In this document: positions 34,978-44,433 of the stretch, piece by piece
How the letters are laid out: every line of letters begins with the position of its first letter
Numbering within the stretch: position 1 is the stretch's first letter
NCBI RefSeq assembly: GCF_011421635.1
Contig: NZ_WTLI01000001.1
Location: forward strand, 221,213-285,212
Source of the DNA: Paenibacillus turpanensis
GTDB lineage: Bacteria; Bacillota; Bacilli; Paenibacillales; YIM-B00363
Reading direction: 5' to 3'
DNA length: 64,000 nt
The notes under the pieces: model-generated
Seen by the model: only the letters and a program-made list of their open reading frames with translations
Database searches by the model: none
What the model was told of the DNA's origin: nothing
Made by a program: the position numbers and the translations under genes

Positions 34978-36243
34978 CTACCCTATACGCACCTTAGCAA
35001 ACAAACGCTTGCCTACCTGGACGACATCGCCGTCCTGTACCGTGATGTCTGCATTCGGATCGCTGATTTTCTGCTCATTAATTTTCACCGCGCCGCCCTG
35101 TACACTGCGTCTCGCTTCCCCGTTGGAGCTCTGCAATCCAAGCGTCACAAGCAGCTTAACGATGCGGATCACGCCGCCCTCCAGCTCCGCTGCAGGAAGC
35201 ACCCGCTCCTCGATTTCATCCGGCAGAGCACGCTGCTGGAATACCGTAACAAAACGCTGCTCCGCTTCCGCAGCCGCCTCTTCCCCATGGTACATGCGCA
35301 CAAAAGTACGGGCTAACTGCATTTTTGCGTCGCGGGGATGAACGGTGCCGTTTTGCAGCCCCTCTTTCAAGGCAGCCAGCTCCTCGTTGCTGATATCGGT
35401 AGCAAGCTCGTAATACTTCAGCATAAGCTCGTCCGGTACCGACATCGACTTTCCGTAGATGTCGTTCGGCTCCTCTTGAATACCGATGTAATTGCCAAGG
35501 CTCTTACTCATCTTATTTACGCCGTCCAAGCCCTCAAGCAGCGGCATCATAATGGTTGCCTGTGTCGGAACACCGTATTCCTTTTGCAAAGTCCGTCCCA
35601 TCAACAGGTTAAACTTTTGGTCGGTTCCGCCAACCTCCACATCCGATTTCAAAGCTACACTGTCGTAGCCCTGCATCAGCGGGTAGAAAAACTCATGAAT
35701 GCTGATCGGCTGGTTGGACTGATAACGCTTCGTAAAGTCGTCACGCTCCAGCATCCGTGCTACCGTCACCTTAGCCGCCAGCTCAACCACGTCAGCAAAC
35801 GTCAGCGGGGCAAGCCAATCGGCGTTAAAAACAACCTTCGTTTTTACCGGATCAAGGATTTTGAAAATTTGCTCTTGATATGTTGCGGCATTCCGCTTGA
35901 CATCTTCCTCTGTAAGCTGCTTGCGCGTTTCCGATTTGCCCGTCGGGTCGCCAATCCTTCCCGTAAAATCCCCGATAAGGAGCTGCACCTCATGTCCAAA
36001 CTCTTGGAACTGCCGCAGCTTATGAAGCACAACCGTATGTCCGATATGTATATCCGGTGCCGATGGATCAAGCCCCAGCTTAATCTTTAGCGGTGACCCG
36101 GTAAGCAACGAGTTCGCCAGCTTCTCCTTTAAATCTTCTGCTGGAACAATTTCCGCCGTTCCCCGACTGACCGTCTCCCATTGACGCTCGACCTCCGCTT
36201 TCTGCTCAGGGGAAAGCTTCTCCCATATCGTTTGCTCTGACAT
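34978..36243 (-). CDS. tyrS: Tyrosyl-tRNA synthetase
   Basis: A 421-residue class I synthetase that charges tRNA-Tyr. It carries HIGHT in the form [12 protein letters not shown], the KMSKS motif in [12 protein letters not shown], and a C-terminal S4-like RNA-binding domain (about 350-420). ATG 36243 is chosen because GGAGG precedes it and the protein then begins [14 protein letters not shown]; the upstream in-frame extension lies in the T-box leader. Expression is controlled by the T-box riboswitch at 36287-36565. Confidence 0.96.
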   Translation of the reverse strand: MSEQTIWEKLSPEQKAEVERQWETVSRGTAEIVPAEDLKEKLANSLLTGSPLKIKLGLDPSAPDIHIGHTVVLHKLRQFQEFGHEVQLLIGDFTGRIGDPTGKSETRKQLTEEDVKRNAATYQEQIFKILDPVKTKVVFNADWLAPLTFADVVELAAKVTVARMLERDDFTKRYQSNQPISIHEFFYPLMQGYDSVALKSDVEVGGTDQKFNLLMGRTLQKEYGVPTQATIMMPLLEGLDGVNKMSKSLGNYIGIQEEPNDIYGKSMSVPDELMLKYYELATDISNEELAALKEGLQNGTVHPRDAKMQLARTFVRMYHGEEAAAEAEQRFVTVFQQRALPDEIEERVLPAAELEGGVIRIVKLLVTLGLQSSNGEARRSVQGGAVKINEQKISDPNADITVQDGDVVQVGKRLFAKVRIG

Positions 36244-36286
36244 TTTGCACCATTCCTCCACACATTTTTTCGAATTGATCGCATAA

Positions 36287-36565
36287 AGACAAAATAAAAA
36301 ACCTTCGCATCCCAAGGGACGAGAAGGTTCAGCTCGCGGTACCACCCTAATTACGGCATGACGTTCCTTCGAACAGTCAGCCGTCACTCATTCGCCGATA
36401 ACGGGGCTGCCGGAAGATACTACCAAGACGTTCAATTCCGCCTCTTTCGCATCTTCAGCTCCAAACGGTAATTCACCTCGGCGGCCGTACCGGTTTGCAC
36501 CTGTCACCGGCTCTCTGCAATCGCACCGCACGCGCTACTGACGTTTTTCATCGCAATCGAAAATT
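36287..36565 (-). promoter_or_regulatory. T-box riboswitch of tyrS
   Basis: Read on the minus strand: a stem I region with AGAGAGCCGGTGACAGG, a probable UAC (tyrosine) specifier codon at 36470-36468 in GAATTACC, the T-box core AGGGTGGTACCGCG (36348-36335), and then a terminator AACCTTC ... GAAGGTT with TTTTTT. Uncharged tRNA-Tyr would pair with UAC and the T-box to open the terminator. Confidence 0.88.
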
Positions 36566-36580
36566 AAAAATTATGTGTAT

Positions 36581-36610
36581 GTTTTACCACAAAATAAGGT
36601 GCAAAGTCAA
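36581..36610 (-). promoter_or_regulatory. Probable tyrS promoter
   Basis: On the minus strand TTGACT (36610-36605), 18 nt, TAAAAC (36586-36581), just before the T-box leader. Confidence 0.55.
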
Positions 36611-36651
36611 CGCCCTCCAAAACTCGAAAGTATGTTCGAATTCTTTGTTTA

Positions 36652-36660
36652 TGCTATAAT
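36652..36660 (+). promoter_or_regulatory. Extended -10 promoter of the PBP gene
   Basis: TGCTATAAT (36652-36660): a consensus -10 with the upstream TG of extended -10 promoters. No good -35. It is about 30 bp before the PBP start. Confidence 0.65.
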
Positions 36661-36690
36661 GTTTCTGAATTTGGTAACAGGAGGATCAGG

Positions 36691-39600
36691 ATGGCTGAAA
36701 CCACAGACAAGAAAGACCGCGGGAAAAAGAAGAACTCCGCCGCGCCTGCGATAAAGAAATATGGACTGATGCTGCTCACCGTCATGAAGTGGATGTTTGT
36801 GCTTGCTCTGCTTGCCGGTTTTCTTGCAGCTGGAGCCGTAACGGGTTATGTGTCTGCTCTTGTCAAGGATGATAAGGTACGGACGAAGGAAGAAATTCTC
36901 AATAAAATGAACGAAAGCACTTATACCGGTTTTGTTTATTTTAACGATGACACTGTAATTGGCCAGCTTCGAACGGAGGCGGACCATCGTCCCGCTCAAT
37001 GGAACGAAGTGCCGGAAATAGTCAAGAACGCTTTCCTCGCTACGGAGGACGACGGTTTTTACGACCACCCGGGGGTTGATATTTACGGGCTTGGCCGCGC
37101 CGTCATGCAGAAGGTGCTGAAAGAAGACGTGCAAACCGGGGGCAGCACGATCACGCAGCAGCTGGCCCGCCGTGTCTTTTTGAATCTGGATCGTACCGAC
37201 AGCAGAAAATTCAAGGAAATCTTTTTGGCGCTGCGGTTGGAGCGTTTCCTCTCGAAGGAAGAAATTTTCGTTCATTATATGAACAAAATTCCATATGGCA
37301 ATGGCTCGAGCGGCTACAATCTATACGGGATTAAATCCGCTGCCAAAGGCATCTTTGACTTGGAAGATATGAATCAGTTAAATATCGCTCAAGCCGCGTA
37401 CCTTGCCGGACTGCCTCAGTCCCCTTCCACTTATTCGGCGTTCACCGGACGGGGGGAATTTGATCAAGAGGGCTTTGATCTTGCGAAAAGACGTCAGCTG
37501 CTTGTGCTGGACCGGATGCTGGAAACGGGCAAGATTACAGCACAGCAGTACGAGGAAGCAAAAGCATTTGATCTTCGCGCATCGCTCGCGCAGCCGAAGA
37601 AGAAAGCATATGATACATATCCTTATCTCATGCTTGAGGCGGAGCGCGAAGCGGCCATGCGGCTGCTGCAGGTCAAAAATCCCGAGCTCACCCGAGAGGA
37701 CCTGCGTAAGCCGGCGAATGCCGAGCAGCTTAAGGAAGCACGTGAAATGCTGCTGCGCGGCGGATACAAAATTTACACAACCATCGATAAGCCGCTCTAT
37801 GATGCGATGAAGGAAATCGCCTCAAACCCGAAAAACTTTACAGAGGACCATAAAACCAAAGGTGTCGAGCAAATCGGCGCGGTGATGATCGATAATAAAA
37901 CCGGTGCCATCCTAAGCATGATGGAGGGCCGCGACTTTTATATCGAGCAGCTCAACCACGCAACGCAAATGCTTCGCCAGCCCGGTTCGACCATGAAGCC
38001 GATTGCTGCTTACCTGCCGGCCATTGATCAGGGGCTCGTTTCTCCGGCGAGCGTTATCGATGACATTCCGGTCATTCTGGAGGACGGGGTTAAAGGCTAT
38101 CACCTGCCGCGCAACTGGGATAACCGCTATCGCGGGTTGGTGACAGCTAGGGAAGCGCTCGACAAATCGCTCAACATCCCGGCGATCCGGATTTTCCTGG
38201 ACAAGGTAGGAATTGAAGCTTCCTGGGACTTTGCCAAGAAGCTCGGCATTACTTCCCTGCAAAAGGAAGATTATCAAGCGAGAACCGGTGTAATCGGCGG
38301 ATTGAAATACGGTGTTTCGGTAGAAGAGCTGACCAACGCTTATGCCGCGATCGCCAATAACGGCGTCTTTAACGATGCGCACTTCATCCGCAAAATCGAA
38401 GATGTGAACGGCACTGTCGTTTACGAGCATCAGCGAAAGCCGACAACCGTCGTTTCTGAGCAATCCGCGTACCTGATGACGGATATGCTGAAGACGGTAA
38501 TCACGAACCCGGGCGGCACCGCGCATGATTTAACTAATAAATTTAAAAACTTCAAAAATATACAGATCGCCGGAAAAACCGGCTCGACCCAGGACGACGT
38601 CGACGCATGGTTTATGGGCTACACGCCGGACATTACGGTCGGTGTTTGGGCCGGCTATGATAAGCCTGCAACACTGACGAAAGGCAGCGGAACGGTTCGT
38701 GCGAAAAACATCTGGGCTCTGATTATGGATACTGCTATTGCCAAAAAGCCGGAGTTGTTCCCGACGAAGCAATTCACCCAGCCAAACGGCATCGTGAAAA
38801 TGACCGTTTCCAGCGTTTCCGGCAAGCTTCCTAGCGAGCTTGTTTTGAAAAACGGAAAAACGGTGACGGATTTGTTCAACCAAAAGTATATACCGACGGA
38901 TGAAGACGATGTGCTCGTCGAAGCGAAGATCGTGCAATTCGAAGGCAAAAGCTACTTGCCTCAGCCGGGAACTCCGGCAGATATGGTCATGCAAAAGCTG
39001 ACAGTGAAGCGAGATCCGCCAATCTCTGAGCTAATGTCGCAAATCCAATCGATTATGGAAAAGCTGCCGGCGAAAAACCGTGAATCGGTAGAAAGCTTCC
39101 GTCCTGAAGACGATTATCCGGATGCGCCGCTGGAAACTGATCCGCGGGAGGATGCAAGCGGGGCGCCGGTTCCTCCTTACGGCCTTGAGCTGAAGCGCAT
39201 GGTGGACTCTGTGGAGGGAACGTTCAATTTCAGCTCCAGCCCGGATGTCGTCGGTTATCGCATTTACCGTTCTACCAATCATGGACCATTTGAACGGTTA
39301 AACGGCAATGTTGTGCTTTACGGCGAACCGAATAATTTCGTCGATCAGGCTGCAGCTGGAATTGTGTACGGCTATTATGTAACCGCCGTTGATGTCGCGG
39401 GACGTGAATCCGGTCCGAGCAATGCGGTGTACACAGACGGACGCTCAGAATCGCTGCCGCAAAATGCCGGATCCAGCTTGGATTCCCCATTTGGGCCGAT
39501 CCCGGACAGCCCGCAGGATGGCCGCTCAAATTCCGAGACTTCAAACGATTCGGATGAAGACAAAGGTAAAAAGCCTTCGTCCCCTTCCGGTCTTAAAGCA

Positions 39601-39846
39601 GAGAATTCTGCAATGGGCGTTAGGCTGAAATGGAATGAGAATGAGGAAGCCGACGAGGTTTCGCAATACCACGTGTACTTTAGCGAAAAGTCAGGCGGTC
39701 CGTTCAAACGGATTAAAACAACAACCACCCCTTCTTACGACCATATCACAGTGATCACGGAGGGCTGGTACCGCGTCTCTGCAGTCAATAAAGCAGGGGA
39801 ATCTCCTCTCTCGGCTCCCGTTCCATTCAAGCAAAACAGCGAATAA
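36691..39846 (+). CDS. Class A penicillin-binding protein (PBP1A type) with C-terminal fibronectin III domains
   Basis: A 1051-residue bifunctional peptidoglycan synthase. A short basic cytoplasmic tail (1-28) and one membrane helix (about 29-52) anchor it. The glycosyltransferase domain follows (about 90-270), with Glu119 in TEDDGFYDHPG and GGSTITQQLAR. The transpeptidase domain has Ser433 in STMK, the SLN motif and KTGST (629-633). The C-terminus carries two fibronectin III-like domains (about 830-915 and 965-1050) joined by a Pro/Ser/Asp-rich linker. ATG 36691 follows AGGAGG. It is not in the tyrS operon and has its own promoter. Length above the usual 700-900 is due to the FN3 parts. Confidence 0.93.
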   Translation: MAETTDKKDRGKKKNSAAPAIKKYGLMLLTVMKWMFVLALLAGFLAAGAVTGYVSALVKDDKVRTKEEILNKMNESTYTGFVYFNDDTVIGQLRTEADHRPAQWNEVPEIVKNAFLATEDDGFYDHPGVDIYGLGRAVMQKVLKEDVQTGGSTITQQLARRVFLNLDRTDSRKFKEIFLALRLERFLSKEEIFVHYMNKIPYGNGSSGYNLYGIKSAAKGIFDLEDMNQLNIAQAAYLAGLPQSPSTYSAFTGRGEFDQEGFDLAKRRQLLVLDRMLETGKITAQQYEEAKAFDLRASLAQPKKKAYDTYPYLMLEAEREAAMRLLQVKNPELTREDLRKPANAEQLKEAREMLLRGGYKIYTTIDKPLYDAMKEIASNPKNFTEDHKTKGVEQIGAVMIDNKTGAILSMMEGRDFYIEQLNHATQMLRQPGSTMKPIAAYLPAIDQGLVSPASVIDDIPVILEDGVKGYHLPRNWDNRYRGLVTAREALDKSLNIPAIRIFLDKVGIEASWDFAKKLGITSLQKEDYQARTGVIGGLKYGVSVEELTNAYAAIANNGVFNDAHFIRKIEDVNGTVVYEHQRKPTTVVSEQSAYLMTDMLKTVITNPGGTAHDLTNKFKNFKNIQIAGKTGSTQDDVDAWFMGYTPDITVGVWAGYDKPATLTKGSGTVRAKNIWALIMDTAIAKKPELFPTKQFTQPNGIVKMTVSSVSGKLPSELVLKNGKTVTDLFNQKYIPTDEDDVLVEAKIVQFEGKSYLPQPGTPADMVMQKLTVKRDPPISELMSQIQSIMEKLPAKNRESVESFRPEDDYPDAPLETDPREDASGAPVPPYGLELKRMVDSVEGTFNFSSSPDVVGYRIYRSTNHGPFERLNGNVVLYGEPNNFVDQAAAGIVYGYYVTAVDVAGRESGPSNAVYTDGRSESLPQNAGSSLDSPFGPIPDSPQDGRSNSETSNDSDEDKGKKPSSPSGLKAENSAMGVRLKWNENEEADEVSQYHVYFSEKSGGPFKRIKTTTTPSYDHITVITEGWYRVSAVNKAGESPLSAPVPFKQNSE

Positions 39847-39850
39847 TAAA

Positions 39851-39888
39851 GAAACCGGCCGTCCCATTGATGGGGCGGCCGGTTTTTC
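39851..39888. terminator. Terminator between PBP and acsA
   Basis: AAACCGGCCGTCCC-ATTGAT-GGGGCGGCCGGTTTTTC. Strong on the plus strand; the minus side is T-rich (TTTATTATT), so it may also serve acsA. Confidence 0.9.
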
Positions 39889-39920
39889 GTTGGAATGAAT
39901 TGATAAAACAATGACTACAA

Positions 39921-41645
39921 TTACTCCTCAATCGTCGATAAATCGCCGGTTGGCAAGCTGAGCTCCCACGCTTTCAGAACCCGACGCATAATTTTACCGC
40001 TCCGCGTCTTCGGCAGCTTATCTTTAAACTCAATTTCTCGTGGCGCCGCATGTGCGGACAGCCCTTCCTTAACGAATTTGGCAATTTCCGACTTTAGTTC
40101 CTCCGTCGGTTCGTAACCGTCCCGCAGCGAAATAAATGCTTTAATTATTTCTCCGCGCATCGGGTCAGGTTTCCCGATGACACCGGCTTCGGCAACCGCC
40201 GGATGCTCTACGAGCTTACTCTCCACCTCAAACGGCCCGATTCGCTCGCCGGATGTATTAATAACGTCGTCGATCCGTCCCTGGAACCAGAAATAACCGT
40301 CCTCGTCCTTATAGGCCGAATCCCCGGACACGTACCACCCCGGGATACGCATATACTCCTCGTATTTCGCCGGGTTTTTCCAAATCTTACGCATCATGGA
40401 CGGCCAAGGTGTGCGGATGGCAAGATTGCCCATGCGGTAAGGCGGCAGCTCATTTCCAGCTTCGTCGATAATCGAAGCCTCCACGCCGGGAATAGGCTTG
40501 CCCATGGAGCCGGGCTTAATCGCCATGCTCGGATAATTGCATATGAGCTGACCACCCGTTTCCGTCATCCACCACGTATCATGAATACGCTGGCCGTATA
40601 CCTTCATCCCCCAGCGTACAACCTCGGGGTTCAGCGGCTCACCTACGCTCAGCACATGACGCAGCGAGCTGAGATCAAACTGCTTCACCGAATCGTCCCC
40701 AGCCCCCATCAGCATGCGAAACGCCGTCGGGGCACTGTACCATACGGTAACTTTATATTTTTGCAGCGTTGCGTACCAATCCTGCGGACTGAACCGACCG
40801 CCGCGTATAACATTCGTTACTCCATTCAGCCAAGGGGCAAAAATCCCATAGGAGGTTCCAGTAACCCAGCCCGGATCAGCCGTACACCAATACACATCAT
40901 CCGCCTGCAAATCAAGCACGATACGCCCTGTGTAGTAATGCTGTATCATCGCGTTATGAACGTGATAAACGCCTTTTGGTTTGCCGGTGGAGCCCGATGT
41001 ATAATGGATAATCAAACCGTCCTCGCGGTCGACCCACACCGGCTCGAATTCATCCGATGCCGACTCCATTTCACGATAAAAATCAATCTGCCCCGGATCG
41101 GCCTGCACATTATCCCCTACAAGAATCACATGCTTTAAATGCGGAAGCTGGCCGACAGGCACGCGGTGCAGAAGCGCAGGAGTCGTTACGATCGCGACAG
41201 CCTCACTGTCCTCCAGCCGGTCTTTCACCGCCGTTTCCATAAACGCCTCAAACAACGGTCCTACAATCGCGCCAGCCTTGATTGTGCCAAGCAGAGCAAA
41301 ATATAGCTCAGGCGTTCGCGGCATAAAAATAAATACCCGATCTCCCTTGCTGATGCCCAATCCCTTCAGCACATTGGCAAAGCGGTTCGATTGCCGCTTC
41401 ATTTCCGCAAACGTGTATGACTCATCCCGCTTATCGTCGCTGTAATAGAGTGCGATTTTATCTCCTTTACCGGAGTCTGCATGCCGGTCAATCGCCTCGT
41501 AAGCCATGTTTACGTTCCCGGTCTCGTACCAAGAAAACGTACGCTCCACCTGCTCCCACTGAAAGGATGCACGCTGCTCCTCGTATTTCCCCATATTGGA
41601 GCGCTCGGCAACCGGTTCAATCCACTCATTATGTGACATGGTCAT
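39921..41645 (-). CDS. acsA: Acetyl-CoA synthetase
   Basis: AcsA activates acetate to acetyl-CoA through acetyl-AMP. The 574-residue protein has the adenylate-forming signatures IHYTSGSTGKPKGV, TWWMTETGG and the hinge/ribose binding segment YWFQGRIDDVIN. Lys551 in TRSGKIMRR is the residue whose acetylation switches the enzyme off, the target of AcuA, and a deacetylase such as AcuC reverses it. ATG 41645 has GGGGAGG 7 nt before it. It is divergent from acuA-acuC, and a cre-like site lies between them. Confidence 0.95.
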   Translation of the reverse strand: MTMSHNEWIEPVAERSNMGKYEEQRASFQWEQVERTFSWYETGNVNMAYEAIDRHADSGKGDKIALYYSDDKRDESYTFAEMKRQSNRFANVLKGLGISKGDRVFIFMPRTPELYFALLGTIKAGAIVGPLFEAFMETAVKDRLEDSEAVAIVTTPALLHRVPVGQLPHLKHVILVGDNVQADPGQIDFYREMESASDEFEPVWVDREDGLIIHYTSGSTGKPKGVYHVHNAMIQHYYTGRIVLDLQADDVYWCTADPGWVTGTSYGIFAPWLNGVTNVIRGGRFSPQDWYATLQKYKVTVWYSAPTAFRMLMGAGDDSVKQFDLSSLRHVLSVGEPLNPEVVRWGMKVYGQRIHDTWWMTETGGQLICNYPSMAIKPGSMGKPIPGVEASIIDEAGNELPPYRMGNLAIRTPWPSMMRKIWKNPAKYEEYMRIPGWYVSGDSAYKDEDGYFWFQGRIDDVINTSGERIGPFEVESKLVEHPAVAEAGVIGKPDPMRGEIIKAFISLRDGYEPTEELKSEIAKFVKEGLSAHAAPREIEFKDKLPKTRSGKIMRRVLKAWELSLPTGDLSTIEE

Positions 41646-41685
41646 CTCGATTCCTCCCCGACAAGTTTTCGGAATGATTATCCAA

Positions 41686-41700
41686 TTTATGCGCTTTCAT
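41686..41700 (-). promoter_or_regulatory. Candidate CcpA binding site (cre) between acsA and acuA
   Basis: Minus strand ATGAAAGCGCATAAA fits the cre consensus WTGNAANCGNWNNCW with one mismatch (A for C). It lies 41 bp before acsA, where CcpA controls these genes in B. subtilis. ccpA itself lies 3 kb away. Confidence 0.6.
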
Positions 41701-41808
41701 AAGTATAGCATACGCCGTCTGGCGGGTCACTCGAGAGTTCTTCCTTTTTCAGAATCCTTCTGATAAGATAAACACAATTACATGGAAACCTTGAAAGGGG
41801 CGGACCTG

Positions 41809-42444
41809 ATGATCCAGCACAGGAAAATCCATCATACCGAATTGCTGCAAACCGATGCCCATTCGCTTGTGATCGAAGGCCCCGTCCCTCCTGAGCGGTT
41901 ACAGGCGATGAGGATGCATCCTCAATTGGACGCCTTTCGAAGACCGAACGATCAGCATGAAGCGCTTGTTGAAATTGCCGGACTCGATGAGGGACGCATT
42001 ATCGTGGCAAGAGTAGAGGACCTCATCGTCGGTTACGTCACCTTCCATTATCCCGATGAAATGGAACGCTGGTCTCAAGGAAATATGACCGACCTTATTG
42101 AGCTTGGCGCGATCGAAGTCGCTAACGAATACCGTTCGCTTGGCTTAGGAAAAAAAATGATCCGGCTCGCCTTCCAAGACCGGCAGTTGGAAAACATGAT
42201 TGTGTTTACTACGGAATATTACTGGCATTGGGACCTGGAGGAGAGCGGCCTAAGTGTGTGGGACTACCGCAAAATGATGGAAAACCTAATGAAATGCGTC
42301 GATATGGTTTGGTATGCAACAGACGACCCGGAAATTTGCTCTCACCCGGCTAACTGCCTCATGGTGCGGATCGGCAAAGAAGTTCCTCTTTCTTCAGTAG
42401 AGCAATTTGACCGGATTCGTTTTCAACAGCGCTTTATGTATTGA
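41809..42444 (+). CDS. acuA: Acetyltransferase AcuA (GNAT) controlling AcsA
   Basis: A 211-residue GNAT-family protein. The N-terminal part (HHTELLQTDAHSLVIEGPVPPERL, cited in part) and the acetyl-CoA binding loop NEYRSLGLGKKMIRLA are those of AcuA, which acetylates the active-site lysine of AcsA to shut it off. ATG 41809 has AAAGGGG 8 nt upstream; an earlier in-frame ATG at 41782 has none. acuC follows 25 bp downstream. acuB, between them in B. subtilis, is missing. Confidence 0.9.
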   Translation: MIQHRKIHHTELLQTDAHSLVIEGPVPPERLQAMRMHPQLDAFRRPNDQHEALVEIAGLDEGRIIVARVEDLIVGYVTFHYPDEMERWSQGNMTDLIELGAIEVANEYRSLGLGKKMIRLAFQDRQLENMIVFTTEYYWHWDLEESGLSVWDYRKMMENLMKCVDMVWYATDDPEICSHPANCLMVRIGKEVPLSSVEQFDRIRFQQRFMY

Positions 42445-42469
42445 CGCATTGATACAGGGAGGAAACAAA

Positions 42470-43651
42470 GTGGCGGCCTCGGCTTTATTTATACATCACC
42501 CTGATAATCTGAAATATTTTTTTGGCGATACCCACCCTTTTAATCAAAAGCGCCTGGACCTGACGATCAGTCTTCTTCGTGCCGCAAACGCCCTAGACGT
42601 TGACGATCCGACCTTTCACATCCCGCCTGCCGTGGATGACGAGCTGCTGGCATCCGTTCATACGCAGGAATACTTATCTTTTGTGAAAGCGCTTAGCGAA
42701 CAGACGCCTGATCCGACTCTGCTGTCTCAAGCAGGAAAATACGGTTTAGATGACGGCGATACCCCGCATTTTCCCGGCATGCATGATGTGACGCGTCAGG
42801 TAGTCGGCGGCTCCGTAAGCGCCGTAGAAGCCGTGATGAGCGGCCGGACCTGCCATGCGCTGCATCTTGGCGGAGGCCTCCATCATGCGATGGCTAACCG
42901 TGCCGGCGGCTTCTGCATATACAACGACGCCTCCGTGGCCATCTCGTACGCCCGAAGCCGCTACAAGGCCAAAGTACTGTACGTGGATACGGATGTACAT
43001 CATGGGGACGGTGTACAAATGTCCTTTTATACCGATCCGTCCGTCTGCACCTTCTCTATTCACGAAACGGGGAAATACTTGTTTCCTGGCACGGGCTACG
43101 CGCATGAACGGGGCGAAGGCGAAGGCTTCGGCACCTGCTTCAATATGCCGGTGGAGCCTTACACGGAAGACGAGTCATGGCTGGAGTGTTTTACCGATAT
43201 GCTTTTTCGGATTGTAGATGTGTTTCAGCCGGATCTGATCATCAGCCAGCACGGCTGCGATGCTCACGCCTGGGACCCGCTGGCCCATGTTCACTGCAGC
43301 ATGGACATTTACTTGCAAATGCCCCTGCTGCTGCAGCAGGCCGCCGAGCGCTGCAGCGGCCGATGGGTGGCGCTGGGCGGCGGCGGTTACGACATTTGGC
43401 GCGTCGTTCCGAGGGCGTGGGGGCTGCTATGGCTAGTAATGAGCGGCCATCCCTTGGTCGGCGAGCTCCTGCAGCACGGAAATGCCCCGCTGCCTGAGGC
43501 TTGGCTGGAGCGCTGGAGCCCATACAGCCCTTCTAGGCTGCCGACGGCTTGGCTGGACGACAAAGACGCCCTGGGAAGCATCCCAAGGCGTGAAGAAATC
43601 GCGATAAAGAATCGCCAAACGAAGCAGCTGGCGATGCAGTTTATCGAATAG
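42470..43651 (+). CDS. acuC: Acetoin utilisation protein AcuC (histone deacetylase-like)
   Basis: A 393-residue zinc-dependent deacetylase-fold protein. The metal and catalytic motifs are GGGLHHAMANRAGGFCIYND (the His-His pair), YVDTDVHHGDG (Asp/His ligands) and the later QHGCDAHAWDPLAH. AcuC removes the acetyl group from AcsA. The GTG at 42470 is preceded by GGGAGGAAACAAA; upstream in-frame codons lie inside acuA. It converges on mtnN with a 9 bp gap. Confidence 0.9.
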   Translation: MAASALFIHHPDNLKYFFGDTHPFNQKRLDLTISLLRAANALDVDDPTFHIPPAVDDELLASVHTQEYLSFVKALSEQTPDPTLLSQAGKYGLDDGDTPHFPGMHDVTRQVVGGSVSAVEAVMSGRTCHALHLGGGLHHAMANRAGGFCIYNDASVAISYARSRYKAKVLYVDTDVHHGDGVQMSFYTDPSVCTFSIHETGKYLFPGTGYAHERGEGEGFGTCFNMPVEPYTEDESWLECFTDMLFRIVDVFQPDLIISQHGCDAHAWDPLAHVHCSMDIYLQMPLLLQQAAERCSGRWVALGGGGYDIWRVVPRAWGLLWLVMSGHPLVGELLQHGNAPLPEAWLERWSPYSPSRLPTAWLDDKDALGSIPRREEIAIKNRQTKQLAMQFIE

Positions 43652-43660
43652 AATAGATGG

Positions 43661-44356
43661 TTACAGACTTTCCAGCATTCCCGCTACGATCAAATAAGAA
43701 CGCTCGGATGCAAGCTGCGTAAACTCTCCAAAATTCACATGCGCCGATCCGTCTGCTTTATCGGACATTGAGCGGATCACAACATACGGGGTGGCGTTTA
43801 CATGGCATACTTGTGCCACGGCCGCCCCTTCCATTTCCACGCATACTCCGCCCAACTCTTGATGCAATGCGTTAACGAGCTGGCGATCCGCCACGAATTG
43901 ATCTCCGGACAGCACCCTGCCCTGCTTTACGCCAACATGAGCCAGCTTCTCCGACGAGCGAAGAGCTGCTTCGACGAGCTGCTGCGAAGCAGGAAATACC
44001 GACACCTCGGCATACGGAATGATTCCCTTTGCAAAGCCTAAAGCGGTCACATCCATATCGTGCTGCATGCACTCCGTGGAAACGACGATGTCGCCGATGT
44101 TCAGCTCCGGATGCAGCGCTCCGGCTACGCCTGTAAAGATGATTTGCTCCACTCCATATGTATCGATCAGCACCTGGGTGCAAACCGCCGCATTTACTTT
44201 GCCTACCCCGCATTTGCATAAAACTACGTGCTGTCCGCGCAGCTGGCCCTCGTAATACACCGTGCCTGCCTTCGTAAATTCCTGAACTTGGCTCATCTCC
44301 GGCAGAAAACGTTCAACTTCCTCCTGCATAGCCCCGATCAATCCGATTTTACCCAT
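43661..44356 (-). CDS. mtnN: 5'-methylthioadenosine/S-adenosylhomocysteine nucleosidase
   Basis: MtnN cleaves adenine from methylthioadenosine, S-adenosylhomocysteine and 5'-deoxyadenosine, recycling SAM by-products. The 231-residue protein starts MGKIGLIGAMQEEVE and has the FTGVAGALHPELNIGDIVVS, VCVEMEGAAVAQVC and VIRSMSDKAD motifs (Glu and Asp catalytic). ATG 44356 has AAGGA upstream; an ATG three codons earlier is too close. It sits between acuC and ccpA, a place taken by motPS in B. subtilis. Confidence 0.94.
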   Translation of the reverse strand: MGKIGLIGAMQEEVERFLPEMSQVQEFTKAGTVYYEGQLRGQHVVLCKCGVGKVNAAVCTQVLIDTYGVEQIIFTGVAGALHPELNIGDIVVSTECMQHDMDVTALGFAKGIIPYAEVSVFPASQQLVEAALRSSEKLAHVGVKQGRVLSGDQFVADRQLVNALHQELGGVCVEMEGAAVAQVCHVNATPYVVIRSMSDKADGSAHVNFGEFTQLASERSYLIVAGMLESL

Positions 44357-44433
44357 TAATTCCATTCCTTTCTATCCCGTTTCGTCAAAAACAAAGGAGA
44401 ACCAATAAGTTCCCCCCTGAGTCATACCTATGA

